Assembly: GCA_009837355.1 (NCBI GenBank)
Contig: VXTR01000082.1
Location: 1-64,000, forward strand
Length of the DNA stretch: 64,000 nt
Source: Chloroflexota bacterium
Lineage (GTDB): Bacteria; Chloroflexota; Dehalococcoidia; Lucifugimonadales; UBA3495
Reading direction: 5' to 3'
How positions within the stretch are numbered: position 1 is the first letter of the stretch; each line of letters opens with the position of its first letter. A program made the position numbers and the translations under genes. Of the stretch, positions 26,055 through 35,172 are shown piece by piece. Below the pieces are notes generated by a model. That model saw only the letters and a list, made by a program, of their open reading frames with translations. It had not been told where the DNA came from and ran no database searches.

Positions 26055-27356
26055 TCATACTATGGCCGGTTCCGCCGGGCTACGGGTGGCTGTGCTTCCG
26101 TCCCCGGCCCGCTCCGTTCGCCCGGCCAGGGGATGAGAAAGCGCATGGTTGATGTCTTCACCCCGTCGCACCAGGTACACCGGGATGCCGTGCTGCGCCA
26201 GGTAGTCGGCGGTAACCTGCCCCGTGGTGCCGGGAGCGGCCCCCGAATCGTCGGCGACAAAAGAAGAGGGGTCTATGTAACATACTGCTACGTTAATGCC
26301 CTGCCGACGCAGGCCCACCAGCGAATAGGTCCACTCCGGCCGGCGCGACGGGGTGATCACCATCAGGGTGTTGAACCCGGACAAATGCGGGCGCAGGTCC
26401 AGGATGAACCGTTCCAACGGCAGGGCTCCGTCGGCATGAACCCCGGCCAGGGTTTCCATCAGCATACCCAGTTGCGCCGGACGCCGGTCGGGTTTCAGCA
26501 TCCACAAGTTCGCGGCGTTGGCGGCCAAACCCGCCGGCACTGCTGTTTCGTCCCAATGCTGCACCAGCGACGCCGCCACCGTTACGGCCAGTTCTTCGGT
26601 GTTGTCCGGCGCCGCGCCGACGTGTGAGCGCCTTTCCATGTCTAGAACCGCCCATGCCTGCGCCGATACCCCGATGTCGAACTCTTTCACCATCAGGCGG
26701 TTCATCCTGGCTGTGTAGGGCCAGTGGATGCGGCGAACGCTATCGCCATCGGCATAATCCCGCACGGTGGACGATTCCGGCGTAATGGCCTGGGTGCGAC
26801 GGGAAAATACGCTGTCGCTGGGCAGGTTGGCGAAGCGACGGTCCAGGTCCGGCAGCGGCACGGTTTGCGGCAGCACGGTGTAGGGCTGGCCGTCCAGGAA
26901 AGTTCGGTCAATCCGGAACAGCCCGAAGGGGTCCCTGGCGGTAACCCGAAGCCTCCCGGTGCGATATATTCCCCGCCGGGAAAGGTAGGTCGCAATGCGG
27001 AAAGAACGCACCTGTCCCCTCACCAGCGCGACGGTGCGCCCCCCCGGCTCCGGCAAGTCGGTGTCCTCAACTACTTCCAGCCAGGACTTGGGCATCCGGC
27101 TGCGGTTCACCAGCTGGATTTGACCTTCCAGGTAATCGCCAACTTGGCCCCGCCTACCCAGCCGCATCAGCCGCACGTCCAGACCTCGCAGGTTCAGCCA
27201 GGCCCAGCCGTACCCGATGACCACCAGCAGCAGCAGCGTGAACAACAGCCGGTAGAAAAAGGGAAACCCGGTGCCCAGCGAATAGAACAGCACTGCCAGG
27301 ATCAGCAGGCTGAACAATATCTTGCGCCGGTGTTGGCTGATTAGCGACCTTATCAT
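26055..27356 (-). CDS. DUF58 domain membrane protein
   Basis: A 433-residue protein with two N-terminal helices (about 13-50) and the DUF58 signature (STVRDYADGDSVRRIHWPYTAR) followed by a VWA-like region. DUF58 proteins are usually encoded with a MoxR ATPase and a transglutaminase-like protein, as here: eight bases to the transglutaminase, fifteen to moxR. The complex probably acts at the membrane or cell envelope. The molecular function is not established. Confidence 0.92.
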   Translation of the reverse strand: MIRSLISQHRRKILFSLLILAVLFYSLGTGFPFFYRLLFTLLLLVVIGYGWAWLNLRGLDVRLMRLGRRGQVGDYLEGQIQLVNRSRMPKSWLEVVEDTDLPEPGGRTVALVRGQVRSFRIATYLSRRGIYRTGRLRVTARDPFGLFRIDRTFLDGQPYTVLPQTVPLPDLDRRFANLPSDSVFSRRTQAITPESSTVRDYADGDSVRRIHWPYTARMNRLMVKEFDIGVSAQAWAVLDMERRSHVGAAPDNTEELAVTVAASLVQHWDETAVPAGLAANAANLWMLKPDRRPAQLGMLMETLAGVHADGALPLERFILDLRPHLSGFNTLMVITPSRRPEWTYSLVGLRRQGINVAVCYIDPSSFVADDSGAAPGTTGQVTADYLAQHGIPVYLVRRGEDINHALSHPLAGRTERAGDGSTATRSPAEPAIV

Positions 27357-27370
27357 GGCAACACGCCGGC

Positions 27371-28360
27371 CTACCTCGCCCCCGGCACTGGCACCGTGTC
27401 CAGCAGTTCCGCCACCAGCCGCTCCGGGCGCACCCCGCGCATCCGGGCCGCCGGCGTCAGCACGATGCGGTGCGATAGCACCCCGACCGCCAACTCCTTG
27501 ATGTCGTCGGGCAGCACGTAGTCCCGGCCCCGGATCAGCGCCAGCGCTCGCCCGGTGCGGAACAGCCCCAGCGATGCCCGCGGGGACGCTCCCAAAGCCG
27601 CGTCCGGGTGCGAGCGAGTGGCCTCGGCCAGCGTCACCAGGTACTCCCGCACCAGGTCGTCCACGTACACCGACCGCGCTTCCTGCTGCAACTGCAGCAC
27701 GTCCTCCGGAGACGCAATCGGCTGGAGTTCGTTAATGGGGTGCGAGTGTTCCTGCTGGGCGATGATGGTCATTTCCTCATCGAACCGCGGATAGCCGATG
27801 TTCACGCGCATCAGGAAGCGGTCCAGCTGCGCTTCCGGCAGAGGGAACGTTCCCTCGTACTCAATGGAGTTCTGCGTCGCGATGACCAGGAAGGGCGGCG
27901 TCAGCAGATGGCTTTCCCCGTCCACGGTTACCTGCCGCTCCTCCATGGCTTCCAGCAGCGCCGACTGTGTTTTTGGCGTAGCGCGGTTGATTTCGTCCGC
28001 CAGCACCAGCTGCGCGAAGATCGGCCCGGAGCGGAAGCTGAACTCCCCGTCGGCCTGGTTATACACCGACACCCCGGTGACGTCGCTGGGCAGCATATCC
28101 GGCGTGAACTGGATGCGTGAAAAAGAGCCCCCGATAGACACGGCCAGCGCTCGCGCCAACATCGTTTTGCCCACGCCGGGCACGTCTTCCACCAGGATGT
28201 GCCCCTCGGCGATAAACGCCGCCAACGCCTGCTCAATGGCGTCGTTCTTGCCGACGATGACCGTGGCGACGTTATCGGCAATGCGCCGAGCCACGGCAGT
28301 CGCCGCAGCCACCCCCGGGGATATGCCGGCGTCGGATAGGATCGTTGCGGTATTCTGCAC
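27371..28360 (-). CDS. MoxR family AAA+ ATPase (DUF58 partner)
   Basis: A 329-residue MoxR ATPase. Walker A is GVGKT (62-66), Walker B is VLADEINRA, and [23 protein letters not shown] follows. The start is GTG 28360 with GGAG upstream. It is the first gene of the MoxR-DUF58-transglutaminase operon and presumably remodels its partners. It is close in sequence to the MoxR at 9749, which stands without partners. Confidence 0.94.
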   Translation of the reverse strand: MQNTATILSDAGISPGVAAATAVARRIADNVATVIVGKNDAIEQALAAFIAEGHILVEDVPGVGKTMLARALAVSIGGSFSRIQFTPDMLPSDVTGVSVYNQADGEFSFRSGPIFAQLVLADEINRATPKTQSALLEAMEERQVTVDGESHLLTPPFLVIATQNSIEYEGTFPLPEAQLDRFLMRVNIGYPRFDEEMTIIAQQEHSHPINELQPIASPEDVLQLQQEARSVYVDDLVREYLVTLAEATRSHPDAALGASPRASLGLFRTGRALALIRGRDYVLPDDIKELAVGVLSHRIVLTPAARMRGVRPERLVAELLDTVPVPGAR

Positions 28361-28410
28361 GAGCGGACTCCAACTGTAACAGTGTGTTCCGCCAGTTTAG
28401 CACAGGTTAT

Positions 28411-29139
28411 CTAGCGGTTCCGCAACCCCGGCATCCCTACCCGCCGCTCGGTTCCGTTAATGATGCGCCGTATGTTGTCCCGATGCTGCCAGATGATAAT
28501 CCCGCCGCCAACAAAGGCATACAGCGTGTAAATCTCGTGCTGCTGCGCCAGCAGCGTCAACCCCAGGCTGATGATGGCCACCGCTGCGGTTCCCGTGATG
28601 CTCCCCAGCGACAGGTAGCGGCTGGACAGTGTTACTACCAGGAACAGCCCGCACCCGGCCAGCGTCACCCACGGGGCCATTACCGACATCCCCCCCAATC
28701 CCGGCATGATGCCGCGCCCGCCCCGGAACCTCAGGAACACCGGCCAGTTGTGCCCACAGAGCACGGCCAGCGCCGCTGCCGCCTCCGCTGCCCCGGCGCC
28801 GATGACCTGCCGGGCCAGCAGCACGGCGATTATCGCCTTGCCCGCGTCCAGAACGAACACCAGCGTCGCCGCCTTGCCGCCGGCCGTCCGCAGAATGTTG
28901 GACATCCCTGTGCGCCCGCTGCCAAAGTCCCTGATGTCCTCGCCCATGGTTAGGTTCACCAGTACGTACCCCCAGGACAGGGAGCCAAACAGGTAGCAAG
29001 CCGCCACCAGCGCCGCGTACCGGCCGGCTACCGGCATCTGCGACCCCACGGCCAGCAGAACGATGCCCACTGCCACCAGCAGGGGCGCGGCTGCCAGCAT
29101 CGCCAGGCTGGCCCGACTCGCCCGGCGCAGCGGCGTCAT
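28411..29139 (-). CDS. plsY: PlsY-type glycerol-3-phosphate acyltransferase
   Basis: A 242-residue multi-pass protein, the more canonical of the two PlsY homologues. It has GSGRTGMSN (74-82), DAGK (98-101) and GHNWPVFLRFRGGRG (129-143), with the conserved His and Gly-rich loop retained. An N-terminal hydrophobic extension precedes the usual first helix. Its ATG overlaps the der stop (ATGA). The der-plsY order is common in Chloroflexota and some Gram-positives as far as I recall. Confidence 0.9.
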   Translation of the reverse strand: MTPLRRASRASLAMLAAAPLLVAVGIVLLAVGSQMPVAGRYAALVAACYLFGSLSWGYVLVNLTMGEDIRDFGSGRTGMSNILRTAGGKAATLVFVLDAGKAIIAVLLARQVIGAGAAEAAAALAVLCGHNWPVFLRFRGGRGIMPGLGGMSVMAPWVTLAGCGLFLVVTLSSRYLSLGSITGTAAVAIISLGLTLLAQQHEIYTLYAFVGGGIIIWQHRDNIRRIINGTERRVGMPGLRNR

Positions 29140-30758
29140 CGCCGGGATTCGCGCCGGCGCGCCGTGCTCGACCCCGGCGACCGGACACCGGCCCGTGCCG
29201 GCCGCGGTTCCCGTTCGGGCCGGAATATCAGCCGCAGATGCGTCCGGTCAAACCCGAACTTCTCTCGTATTCGGTTTTCGAGGTAACGGTGGTACGAGAA
29301 ATGCACCAGCTTGGGGTCGTTCACGCTGAACGCAAACGTCGGCGGGTTCACGCCCACCTGCCGCACCCGTCGAATCCGCAGACGGTTGCGTATGTTCCCC
29401 CGCTGCGACGGCGGCGTATGCGTCGAAACCGCGTCCGCCAGCAGGTATTGCAGCTCCCGGTATGGCACCCGCTTTTGCCGCTCCTCCCACAGCGATATGG
29501 CCGTGTCCAGCAGCTCGTCAATGCCCTCCCCGGTCAGCGCCGAGGTGAAGCACACCGGCACGTATGACATGAAGTGCAGCCGCTCCTGGACCCGGTGCAG
29601 GCTCCGTTCCATGCGAAAGCGGTTGCGGTTCACCAGGTCCCACTTGTTCACCGCCACGATCAGCCCCCGGTTCGTGTCCCACGCCAACCCCGCTATGTGC
29701 GCGTCCTGCGCCGTGGCCAGTTCCGTGGCGTCGGTTACCAGTATTACCATGTCGCTGCGATGCACCGCGTTCACCGCCCGCAGCACGCTGTACCGCTCAA
29801 TCCCACGTTCAACCTGCCCGGGACGGCGGATGCCGGCGGTGTCCACCAGTGTCACCGAATGGCCGCGGTAGGTGATTTCCGTGTCCAGCGCGTCCCGCGT
29901 CGTGCCGGCCACCGGGCTGACGATGCTGCGCTCCTGCCCGATGATGGTGTTGGTCAGCAGCGACTTGCCCACGTTGGTGCGGCCCACGATGGCCAGCCGC
30001 ATTTCCGTGGGCATGGCAATCTCAGGCTCGTCGTCATCACCGGCCTCGGCCTCATCGTCGGGCCATCCCTCCATCTCGCCATCCGACCCGTCCGACGCCT
30101 CGTCCCACAGGTCCGCCAACTCCGGCGATGGCAGCAGCTCCACCATGCGCTCCAGCAGGTCGTAGATGCCGTAATTGTGGTACGCCGATATGAACGCCGT
30201 TTCATTGATTCCCAGCCCGTAGAACTCGGCGGCGGCCATTTCCCGGTTGTCGTTGTCCACCTTGTTCACCGCCAGCACCACCGGCTTGTCGGTGCGCCGT
30301 AGCCGTTGCGCCACCGCCTCGTCCGTCGCCGTCAGCCCCTGGATGGCGTCGGTGATGAACACGATGACGTCCGCCGCCCCCATCGCCATGTCTGCCTGCT
30401 GCTGCACCCGTTGCGGTATGTGTCCTTCCGGGTCATCCTCCAGTCCACCGGTGTCCACCAGCAGGAAAGAGCGGCCTTTCCACGAGGCCCGGGAAATCAG
30501 CCGGTCCCGCGTGGTTCCCGCTACCTCCGACACTATGGCGTGCCGCCGCGACAGTATCCGGTTGAACAGCGACGACTTCCCCACGTTGGGCCGCCCGATG
30601 ATTGCCACCATCGGCACGGATTCAACTACCGCGCTGCGCCGAGCCTGCGGCTCCGCTTCCATCCCGCCATCAACCTCAGTTGCCTCGGCCTCCGTTTCGG
30701 AGTCAATGTCAACCGTACTCGAAGTGCCCGTAATTTGTTCCATAGCATTCTCATTCAT
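29136..30758 (-). CDS. der: GTPase Der (EngA)
   Basis: A 540-residue double-GTPase required for late 50S ribosome assembly. The two G domains carry GRPNVGKS (55-62) and GRTNVGKS (about 258-265), each with DTGG or DTAG and NKVD or NKWD motifs, followed by a KH-like domain. Two parts are longer than usual: an acidic N-terminal extension of about 45 residues, and an acidic linker (about 220-250) between the G domains. Neither disrupts the domains. It is the first gene of the der-plsY pair. Confidence 0.97.
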   Translation of the reverse strand: MNENAMEQITGTSSTVDIDSETEAEATEVDGGMEAEPQARRSAVVESVPMVAIIGRPNVGKSSLFNRILSRRHAIVSEVAGTTRDRLISRASWKGRSFLLVDTGGLEDDPEGHIPQRVQQQADMAMGAADVIVFITDAIQGLTATDEAVAQRLRRTDKPVVLAVNKVDNDNREMAAAEFYGLGINETAFISAYHNYGIYDLLERMVELLPSPELADLWDEASDGSDGEMEGWPDDEAEAGDDDEPEIAMPTEMRLAIVGRTNVGKSLLTNTIIGQERSIVSPVAGTTRDALDTEITYRGHSVTLVDTAGIRRPGQVERGIERYSVLRAVNAVHRSDMVILVTDATELATAQDAHIAGLAWDTNRGLIVAVNKWDLVNRNRFRMERSLHRVQERLHFMSYVPVCFTSALTGEGIDELLDTAISLWEERQKRVPYRELQYLLADAVSTHTPPSQRGNIRNRLRIRRVRQVGVNPPTFAFSVNDPKLVHFSYHRYLENRIREKFGFDRTHLRLIFRPEREPRPARAGVRSPGSSTARRRESRR

Positions 30759-30836
30759 AGCGGTAATAACCTACTATCGCCGCCTAACTCCGTCAACCGC
30801 TGAGCCTTACCAGACCGGGTCTTTCGATTATCCGGG

Positions 30837-30885
30837 AAGGCCTCTCTCGCTTGATGGGCGGGATGCCCCTCTGGCGAAAGGCCGC
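30837..30885. repeat. Nested-hairpin intergenic repeat, second copy
   Basis: Related to 20170-20222: an arm with CCTCTCTCGC, the inner GGGCGGGATGCCC, and GGCGAAAGGCC. It shares the CCTCTGGCG-type core with the first copy. Confidence 0.5.
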
Positions 30886-30900
30886 GATTCTTACCCCCGC

Positions 30901-30951
30901 TGTCATGCCCGCGCCCCACCCGTCATGCTGGACTTGATCCGGCATCCAGGG
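30901..30951. repeat. GTCATGCTGGACTTGATCC-type intergenic element
   Basis: Inverted arms CTGGA...TCCAG enclose CTTGATCCGGCA, preceded by GTCATGCCCGCG. It carries the same GTCAT-start and ATCCAGG-end as the CGTCATTCC family and looks like a long-interior member of it. Confidence 0.55.
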
Positions 30952-31024
30952 GCCGGGCGGGGCCGCAACTCCAATCTTGCCAATCCCCAAAACCCTGATT
31001 CCGAAAATCGCTGACGCCGACCTA

Positions 31025-31053
31025 TTGACAATAAGCGAACAAACGTTCACAAT
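31025..31053 (+). promoter_or_regulatory. SOS-type promoter with perfect GAAC-N4-GTTC box
   Basis: A perfect -35 TTGACA (31025-31030), a 17-base spacer, then CACAAT (31048-31053). The box GAACAAACGTTC (31037-31048) fills the end of the spacer. This is the LexA/DinR operator form of Gram-positive-type SOS systems, preceded by the extra C of the consensus. The first recognised gene downstream is selB, about 475 bases away. What it drives is unknown. Confidence 0.55.
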
Positions 31054-31526
31054 GACCTTACACGCGTGAATCATCGGTATCCCACAGCCTGCAACGAGGT
31101 AATCAGAACCTACCATCACCCGGTTAGTTCGGTCGTCAACGGCCACAACCGTCAGCATCTCCAAATCGCAAGACCCTCGACCAACGGAGCTTGTTCCAGC
31201 GCGCTACCCACTGCGGCGTGTACGGCTAACTACATGACCCGTGCGAACTCAACGGTGGCTAATCGTTCCTTGCGTACCACCCCCGGCCGTGGGGCTGACA
31301 ACGACCACCTTACCTCTAGCAGGCTGCCCAACCTACCGAAAACCGAAATCAAGAAATCCCAAATCCAACAACCTGCCGAAACCAGCCCAAAGGGGCCAAC
31401 CGAAATGAACACCACGAAACGAACTCCCCCATCCTGAGGACGCTCCCGGCGAACAGAGCAAGGCAGCGCCGAAAATATGGTATCGTGTACCCGTTCTGCC
31501 GCGCCAAACCCGCAGGTCCCACTCCT

Positions 31527-33392
31527 ATGTACGTCATCGGCACCGCCGGCCACGTTGACCACGGCAAGTCGACCCTGGTCAAGGCCCTCACCGACATCGA
31601 CCCCGATCGTCTCCCGGAGGAAAAAGAACGGGAGATGACCGTTGACCTCGGCTTTGCCTGGATGACCCTCCCCAGCGGACGGGAAATCAGCATCGTCGAT
31701 GTCCCCGGCCACGAACGCTTCATCAAGAATATGCTCGCTGGCGTCGGCGCCATCGACCTGGCCATGCTCATCGTCGCCGCCGACGAAAGCGTGATGCCCC
31801 AGACCCGTGAGCACTTGGCCATCCTTGACCTGCTCCGCATCCGCCGGGGCCTGGTCGTCATCACCAAGACCGACCTCGTGGACGACGAACTGGTCGAGCT
31901 GGTCAAGGCCGAGGTCGAGCACACCCTCGCCGGCACCGCCTTCGACGGCTGCGATATGGTCCCCGTCTCCGCCTACACCGGCGCCGGTATCGACGACCTC
32001 AAAACTGCCATCGACGGAATCTTGTACGATACCGAAACCCGTCGCGACCTGGGCCGCCCTCGCCTGCCCGTTGACCGCTGCTTTACCGTCAGCGGATTCG
32101 GCACCGTGGTAACCGGCACCCTCATTGATGGCTCGGTAGCCGTCGGTCAGCAAATCGAGCTGGCCCCCTCCGGCCGGCAGGCCCGCATCCGCGGCTTGCA
32201 GAGCCACAAGTCCCGCCTCGATTCCGCCGCGCCGGGCGTCCGCCTGGCCCTCAACCTCTCCGGCATCTCCCGCGACGATGTGCTCCGCGGCGAAGTCCTC
32301 ACCAACCCCGGCTGGCTGCGACCCACCCGCCGCTTCGACGCCAACCTACGCATGGTCAAAGGCGCGCCCCACGCCCTCAAGCATAACGAAGGTGTAACCT
32401 TTCACCTCTTCACCGCCGAAACCACCGGCCGCGTCCGCCTGCTGGACGCCGACCGCCTGCAGCCCGGCAGCGAGGGCTGGGTTCAGGTCCTCCTTGACGA
32501 GCCGCTGCCCATGGTCAAGGGCGACTTTTTCGTGTTGCGCTCCTCCGAAGACACCCTGGGCGGCGGCCAAATTGCCGACCCCAACCCGGCCCGCCGCCAT
32601 CGCCGTTTCGCCCCCGAGGTTCTGGAACGCCTGACTATGCTCGACGCCGGCGCCAGCGAAGACGTGATCTTCACCATCGCCGACCAGATGGGCCCCTGCG
32701 ATTTGCAGACCCTTTCCCAACGCTCCAACCTTTCCCAGGCCGAGGTGCTGGAGCGCCTGGGCACTCTGGCCGAGGCCGGCGAGATTGTGCAGCTGGGCGA
32801 AATGGGCCTACAGAACGACGCCGTCGTCTATTCCCGCCGCGGCTGGGACATCGTCCGCAATCAGGCCCAGGTCGCGTTGCAGGGCTATCACAATCAATAT
32901 CCGCTGCGACGGGGTGCGCCCCCGCAGGAACTGCGCAGCCGGCTCAAGGTCTCCCAGCCGGTCTATCTGCGCGCCGCCGCCCGCCTCGCCGATGAGGGCG
33001 TGCTGGTTGACGATGCCGGATTGATGCGCACTCCCGACCACACCGTGGCCTTGACCGAAAGCCAGCAGAGCGATGTTGCCGAGTACTTGTCAACGCTGTC
33101 CGCCGACCCGTGGGCTCCCCCCACCGACCGCCCCGTTGACCCGGAACTGTTGGCTTACCTGCAGGAACGGGGCGACGTGGTGAAAGTCAACGAAACCGTG
33201 ATCTTCACCTCGGCTGCCTACGAAGACATGGAGGCCAGAATCGTAGCCCATCTCCAGCAAAACGGCAGCGTAACCGTGGCCGACGCCCGCACCATCTTCG
33301 GCACCAGCCGGAAATACGTCCTGCCCCTGTTGGAATACCTCGACCGTCAGCGCGTCACCCGGCGAGTTGGCGACGAGCGCGTCCTGCGGTAG
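31527..33392 (+). CDS. selB: Selenocysteine-specific elongation factor SelB
   Basis: A 621-residue translation GTPase that delivers selenocysteinyl-tRNA to UGA codons with a SECIS hairpin. GHVDHGKST (8-16) opens the G domain, followed by [12 protein letters not shown] (switch II) and TKTDLVDD. Beta-barrel domains and then C-terminal winged-helix domains follow, as in SelB and unlike EF-Tu. ATG 31527 gives the canonical [14 protein letters not shown]; the longer GTG 31485 reading is not supported. selA and selC are not in the window. A nurA gene follows after four bases. Confidence 0.95.
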   Translation: MYVIGTAGHVDHGKSTLVKALTDIDPDRLPEEKEREMTVDLGFAWMTLPSGREISIVDVPGHERFIKNMLAGVGAIDLAMLIVAADESVMPQTREHLAILDLLRIRRGLVVITKTDLVDDELVELVKAEVEHTLAGTAFDGCDMVPVSAYTGAGIDDLKTAIDGILYDTETRRDLGRPRLPVDRCFTVSGFGTVVTGTLIDGSVAVGQQIELAPSGRQARIRGLQSHKSRLDSAAPGVRLALNLSGISRDDVLRGEVLTNPGWLRPTRRFDANLRMVKGAPHALKHNEGVTFHLFTAETTGRVRLLDADRLQPGSEGWVQVLLDEPLPMVKGDFFVLRSSEDTLGGGQIADPNPARRHRRFAPEVLERLTMLDAGASEDVIFTIADQMGPCDLQTLSQRSNLSQAEVLERLGTLAEAGEIVQLGEMGLQNDAVVYSRRGWDIVRNQAQVALQGYHNQYPLRRGAPPQELRSRLKVSQPVYLRAAARLADEGVLVDDAGLMRTPDHTVALTESQQSDVAEYLSTLSADPWAPPTDRPVDPELLAYLQERGDVVKVNETVIFTSAAYEDMEARIVAHLQQNGSVTVADARTIFGTSRKYVLPLLEYLDRQRVTRRVGDERVLR

Positions 33393-33396
33393 CGTA

Positions 33397-34623
33397 ATGG
33401 CGCTGGACTTCAGCCAGACTACCCATCAACTCTTGGCGGCTATGGACGGCGTCGTCAGCGCCACCCGTTCCCGCCGCCAGCGCTTCGCCGACACCATCGA
33501 CCGCGCCTGGGCCGTCTCGTCCGACGAAGCCGCCCGCCGAACCTCGGCCTCTGGGCGTCGTCCTTTCATCGTCGCCAGAACCGGCCCGGAGGGTCTGCTG
33601 GACACCATCCCGCCGCCCGACGTTCCACATCGTTGGACCGCCCTCTCGGTGGACGGTTCTCACATTGACGTTGACCGTCACCTGCCCCTGCCCTGCTACC
33701 TCATCAACATGGGTGGCTGCGTCATCACCTACGGCCCCGGCCCTGATTGTCAAGTATTCACCGAACCCCACCTCGCCGTTGACGACGCCGACCTGTACCT
33801 GCGTCCCGCCGCCGGCTCCCGCGATGAAACCCTTATCTCAGGCCAGCTCCTCGGCGCTCTGCGTACCGTGCAAGAAGTCGAGCGATTGGCCGACGCCGTG
33901 GACGCTCTACCCGACGATATGCCCGCCCTGGCCCTGCTGGACGGCACGCTGGCCTTCTGGGACTTGCAGCGCGGCAACTATCCTCCGTACGTCAGCGAAA
34001 TGCTCATTGACCAACGCCTCCGCAAAGCCCTTGCGCGCCTGCGCGCCGCGTCTGAGGGTGGACGTCCGCTGGTGATGGCGGCCTACACCTCCCGTCCCAG
34101 AACCACCGAGGTGGCCGGCGCGTCGCGCGTCGCCCTCTGCGGCAGCGACGTCGCCGAATGTACCCGCCGTTGCAGCGCGCGCCGCTCCGACCTGATACAG
34201 TGCGACACCGCCGCCGGCTTTGATGACCGGGAACTCTTTGAAGCTGTGCTGGAACCGGGCCACCGCTCGCCGTTGTACCAATCCGGGCGGCTGTCATCCC
34301 GCTTCGCCGTCGGCATGGAGCTGGGCGAAGAATGGAGCCATTTCTACTACCTGCACAGCGGAACCGAAGTGGCCCGCGTCGAAGTCCCCGACTGGGTATC
34401 TGCTGATTCTCAACTGCTCTCACTCAGCCACGCTATGCTGGCCAAACAGTGCGAATTGGGCTTCGGCTACCCCGTTGCCATATCCGAGGCCCACGAGCAG
34501 GCCGTGATTACCGGACACGACCGCGCCGAGTTCCGCAAGCTGGCTCTGCTGCTGCTGCAACAGCAAGGCCTCCCCACCGACGAATCTGCCAAGTCGGTAT
34601 CCAAACGCCGGCCGTGGCTGTAA
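33397..34623 (+). CDS. nurA: NurA-like nuclease domain protein
   Basis: A 408-residue protein with NurA-domain features: SVDGSHIDVDRH (first Asp), LALLDGTLAFWD (second acidic site) and ISEAHEQAVITGHDR near the C-terminus. NurA is a 5'-3' nuclease that works with the HerA ATPase in DNA end resection. No herA is next to it. ATG 33397 lies five bases after the selB stop, so it is in the same operon. The family call is from motifs seen by eye. Confidence 0.78.
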   Translation: MALDFSQTTHQLLAAMDGVVSATRSRRQRFADTIDRAWAVSSDEAARRTSASGRRPFIVARTGPEGLLDTIPPPDVPHRWTALSVDGSHIDVDRHLPLPCYLINMGGCVITYGPGPDCQVFTEPHLAVDDADLYLRPAAGSRDETLISGQLLGALRTVQEVERLADAVDALPDDMPALALLDGTLAFWDLQRGNYPPYVSEMLIDQRLRKALARLRAASEGGRPLVMAAYTSRPRTTEVAGASRVALCGSDVAECTRRCSARRSDLIQCDTAAGFDDRELFEAVLEPGHRSPLYQSGRLSSRFAVGMELGEEWSHFYYLHSGTEVARVEVPDWVSADSQLLSLSHAMLAKQCELGFGYPVAISEAHEQAVITGHDRAEFRKLALLLLQQQGLPTDESAKSVSKRRPWL

Positions 34624-34643
34624 AAATACAAGGAGGAACTTTC

Positions 34644-35129
34644 ATGGGAGAATTGAACGACCTGGCCGCATCCGTAGCGGCAATCCTCAAAGAACGCGGT
34701 GACACCATCGCCGTCGCCGAATCATCCTGCGGTGGCCTGATTTCCGCCGCCCTGGTATCTATCCCCGGAGCGTCCGCTTATTACGTGGGCGGCTCGGTGG
34801 TCTATACCCGCACGGCCCAGCAGGGACTGCTCCACGTTCCCGATTCCGCCATGGAGGGCCATCGCGCCAGCACCGAATACTACGCCCTCCTCAACGCCCG
34901 AACCTCCCGCGAGATTATGGGCACCACTTGGGCGTTGGCGGAAACCGGCGCCAGTGGCCCCACCGGCAACCGCTACGGCGACAACTACGGACACGCCTGC
35001 TTCGGCGTAGCCGGCCCGGCGGAACGCTCCCAGACGCTGGAAACCGGCAGCCCCGACCGGGAGGCCAACATGTGGGTCTTCGCCCGCACCGCTCTCGCCT
35101 TGCTGGAAGACGCCCTCAAGGCTGCGTAA
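34644..35129 (+). CDS. pncC: CinA C-terminal domain protein (nicotinamide-nucleotide amidase)
   Basis: A 161-residue stand-alone CinA C-terminal domain. Relatives deamidate nicotinamide mononucleotide for NAD recycling. The signature AESSCGGLISAALVSIPGAS is followed by YVGGSVVYT and ETGASGPTG. AGGAGG (34631-34636) seven bases before the ATG excludes the longer in-frame reading from 34449. It is the third gene of the selB-nurA-cinA run. Confidence 0.9.
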   Translation: MGELNDLAASVAAILKERGDTIAVAESSCGGLISAALVSIPGASAYYVGGSVVYTRTAQQGLLHVPDSAMEGHRASTEYYALLNARTSREIMGTTWALAETGASGPTGNRYGDNYGHACFGVAGPAERSQTLETGSPDREANMWVFARTALALLEDALKAA

Positions 35130-35141
35130 TATTACAAAGTA

Positions 35142-35171
35142 CTGCCATTCCCGCGCAGGCGAGAATCCAGA
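35142..35171. repeat. CGTCATTCC-family element, CGCGCAGGCGAG variant
   Basis: CATTCCCGCGCAGGCGAG followed by AATCCAGA, close to 9279-9305. It lies between convergent genes and overlaps none of their codons. Confidence 0.7.
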
Positions 35172-35172
35172 C

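Larger units (their letters stand above)
30759..31526. other. 768-bp gap with repeats, SOS box and no recognised gene
   Basis: The der side (30837-30951) holds two repeat elements. The middle has an SOS-type promoter (31025-31053) pointing towards selB. The next 400 bases are visibly less GC-rich than the flanking genes. They contain a hairpin at 31121-31151 (CGGTT/AACCG outer, GGTCG/CGGCC inner). ORFs exist on both strands here but have poor protein-like composition and no ribosome site. No tRNA, tmRNA, SRP RNA or RNase P signature was found by eye. Confidence 0.6.

Noticed and set aside
31121-31151. Hairpin that looked like part of tRNA-Sec
   Set aside because: No CTTCAAA-type anticodon arm, no GGTTCGA T loop and no matching acceptor. 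It is only a local hairpin.
30793-31164. Minus-strand 123-residue ORF in the gap after der
   Set aside because: Runs through three repeat elements, no ribosome site and no protein-like pattern.
31066-31437. Plus-strand 123-residue GTG ORF downstream of the SOS box
   Set aside because: No ribosome site, composition not protein-like. It could still be a real SOS-controlled peptide, but I cannot support it.
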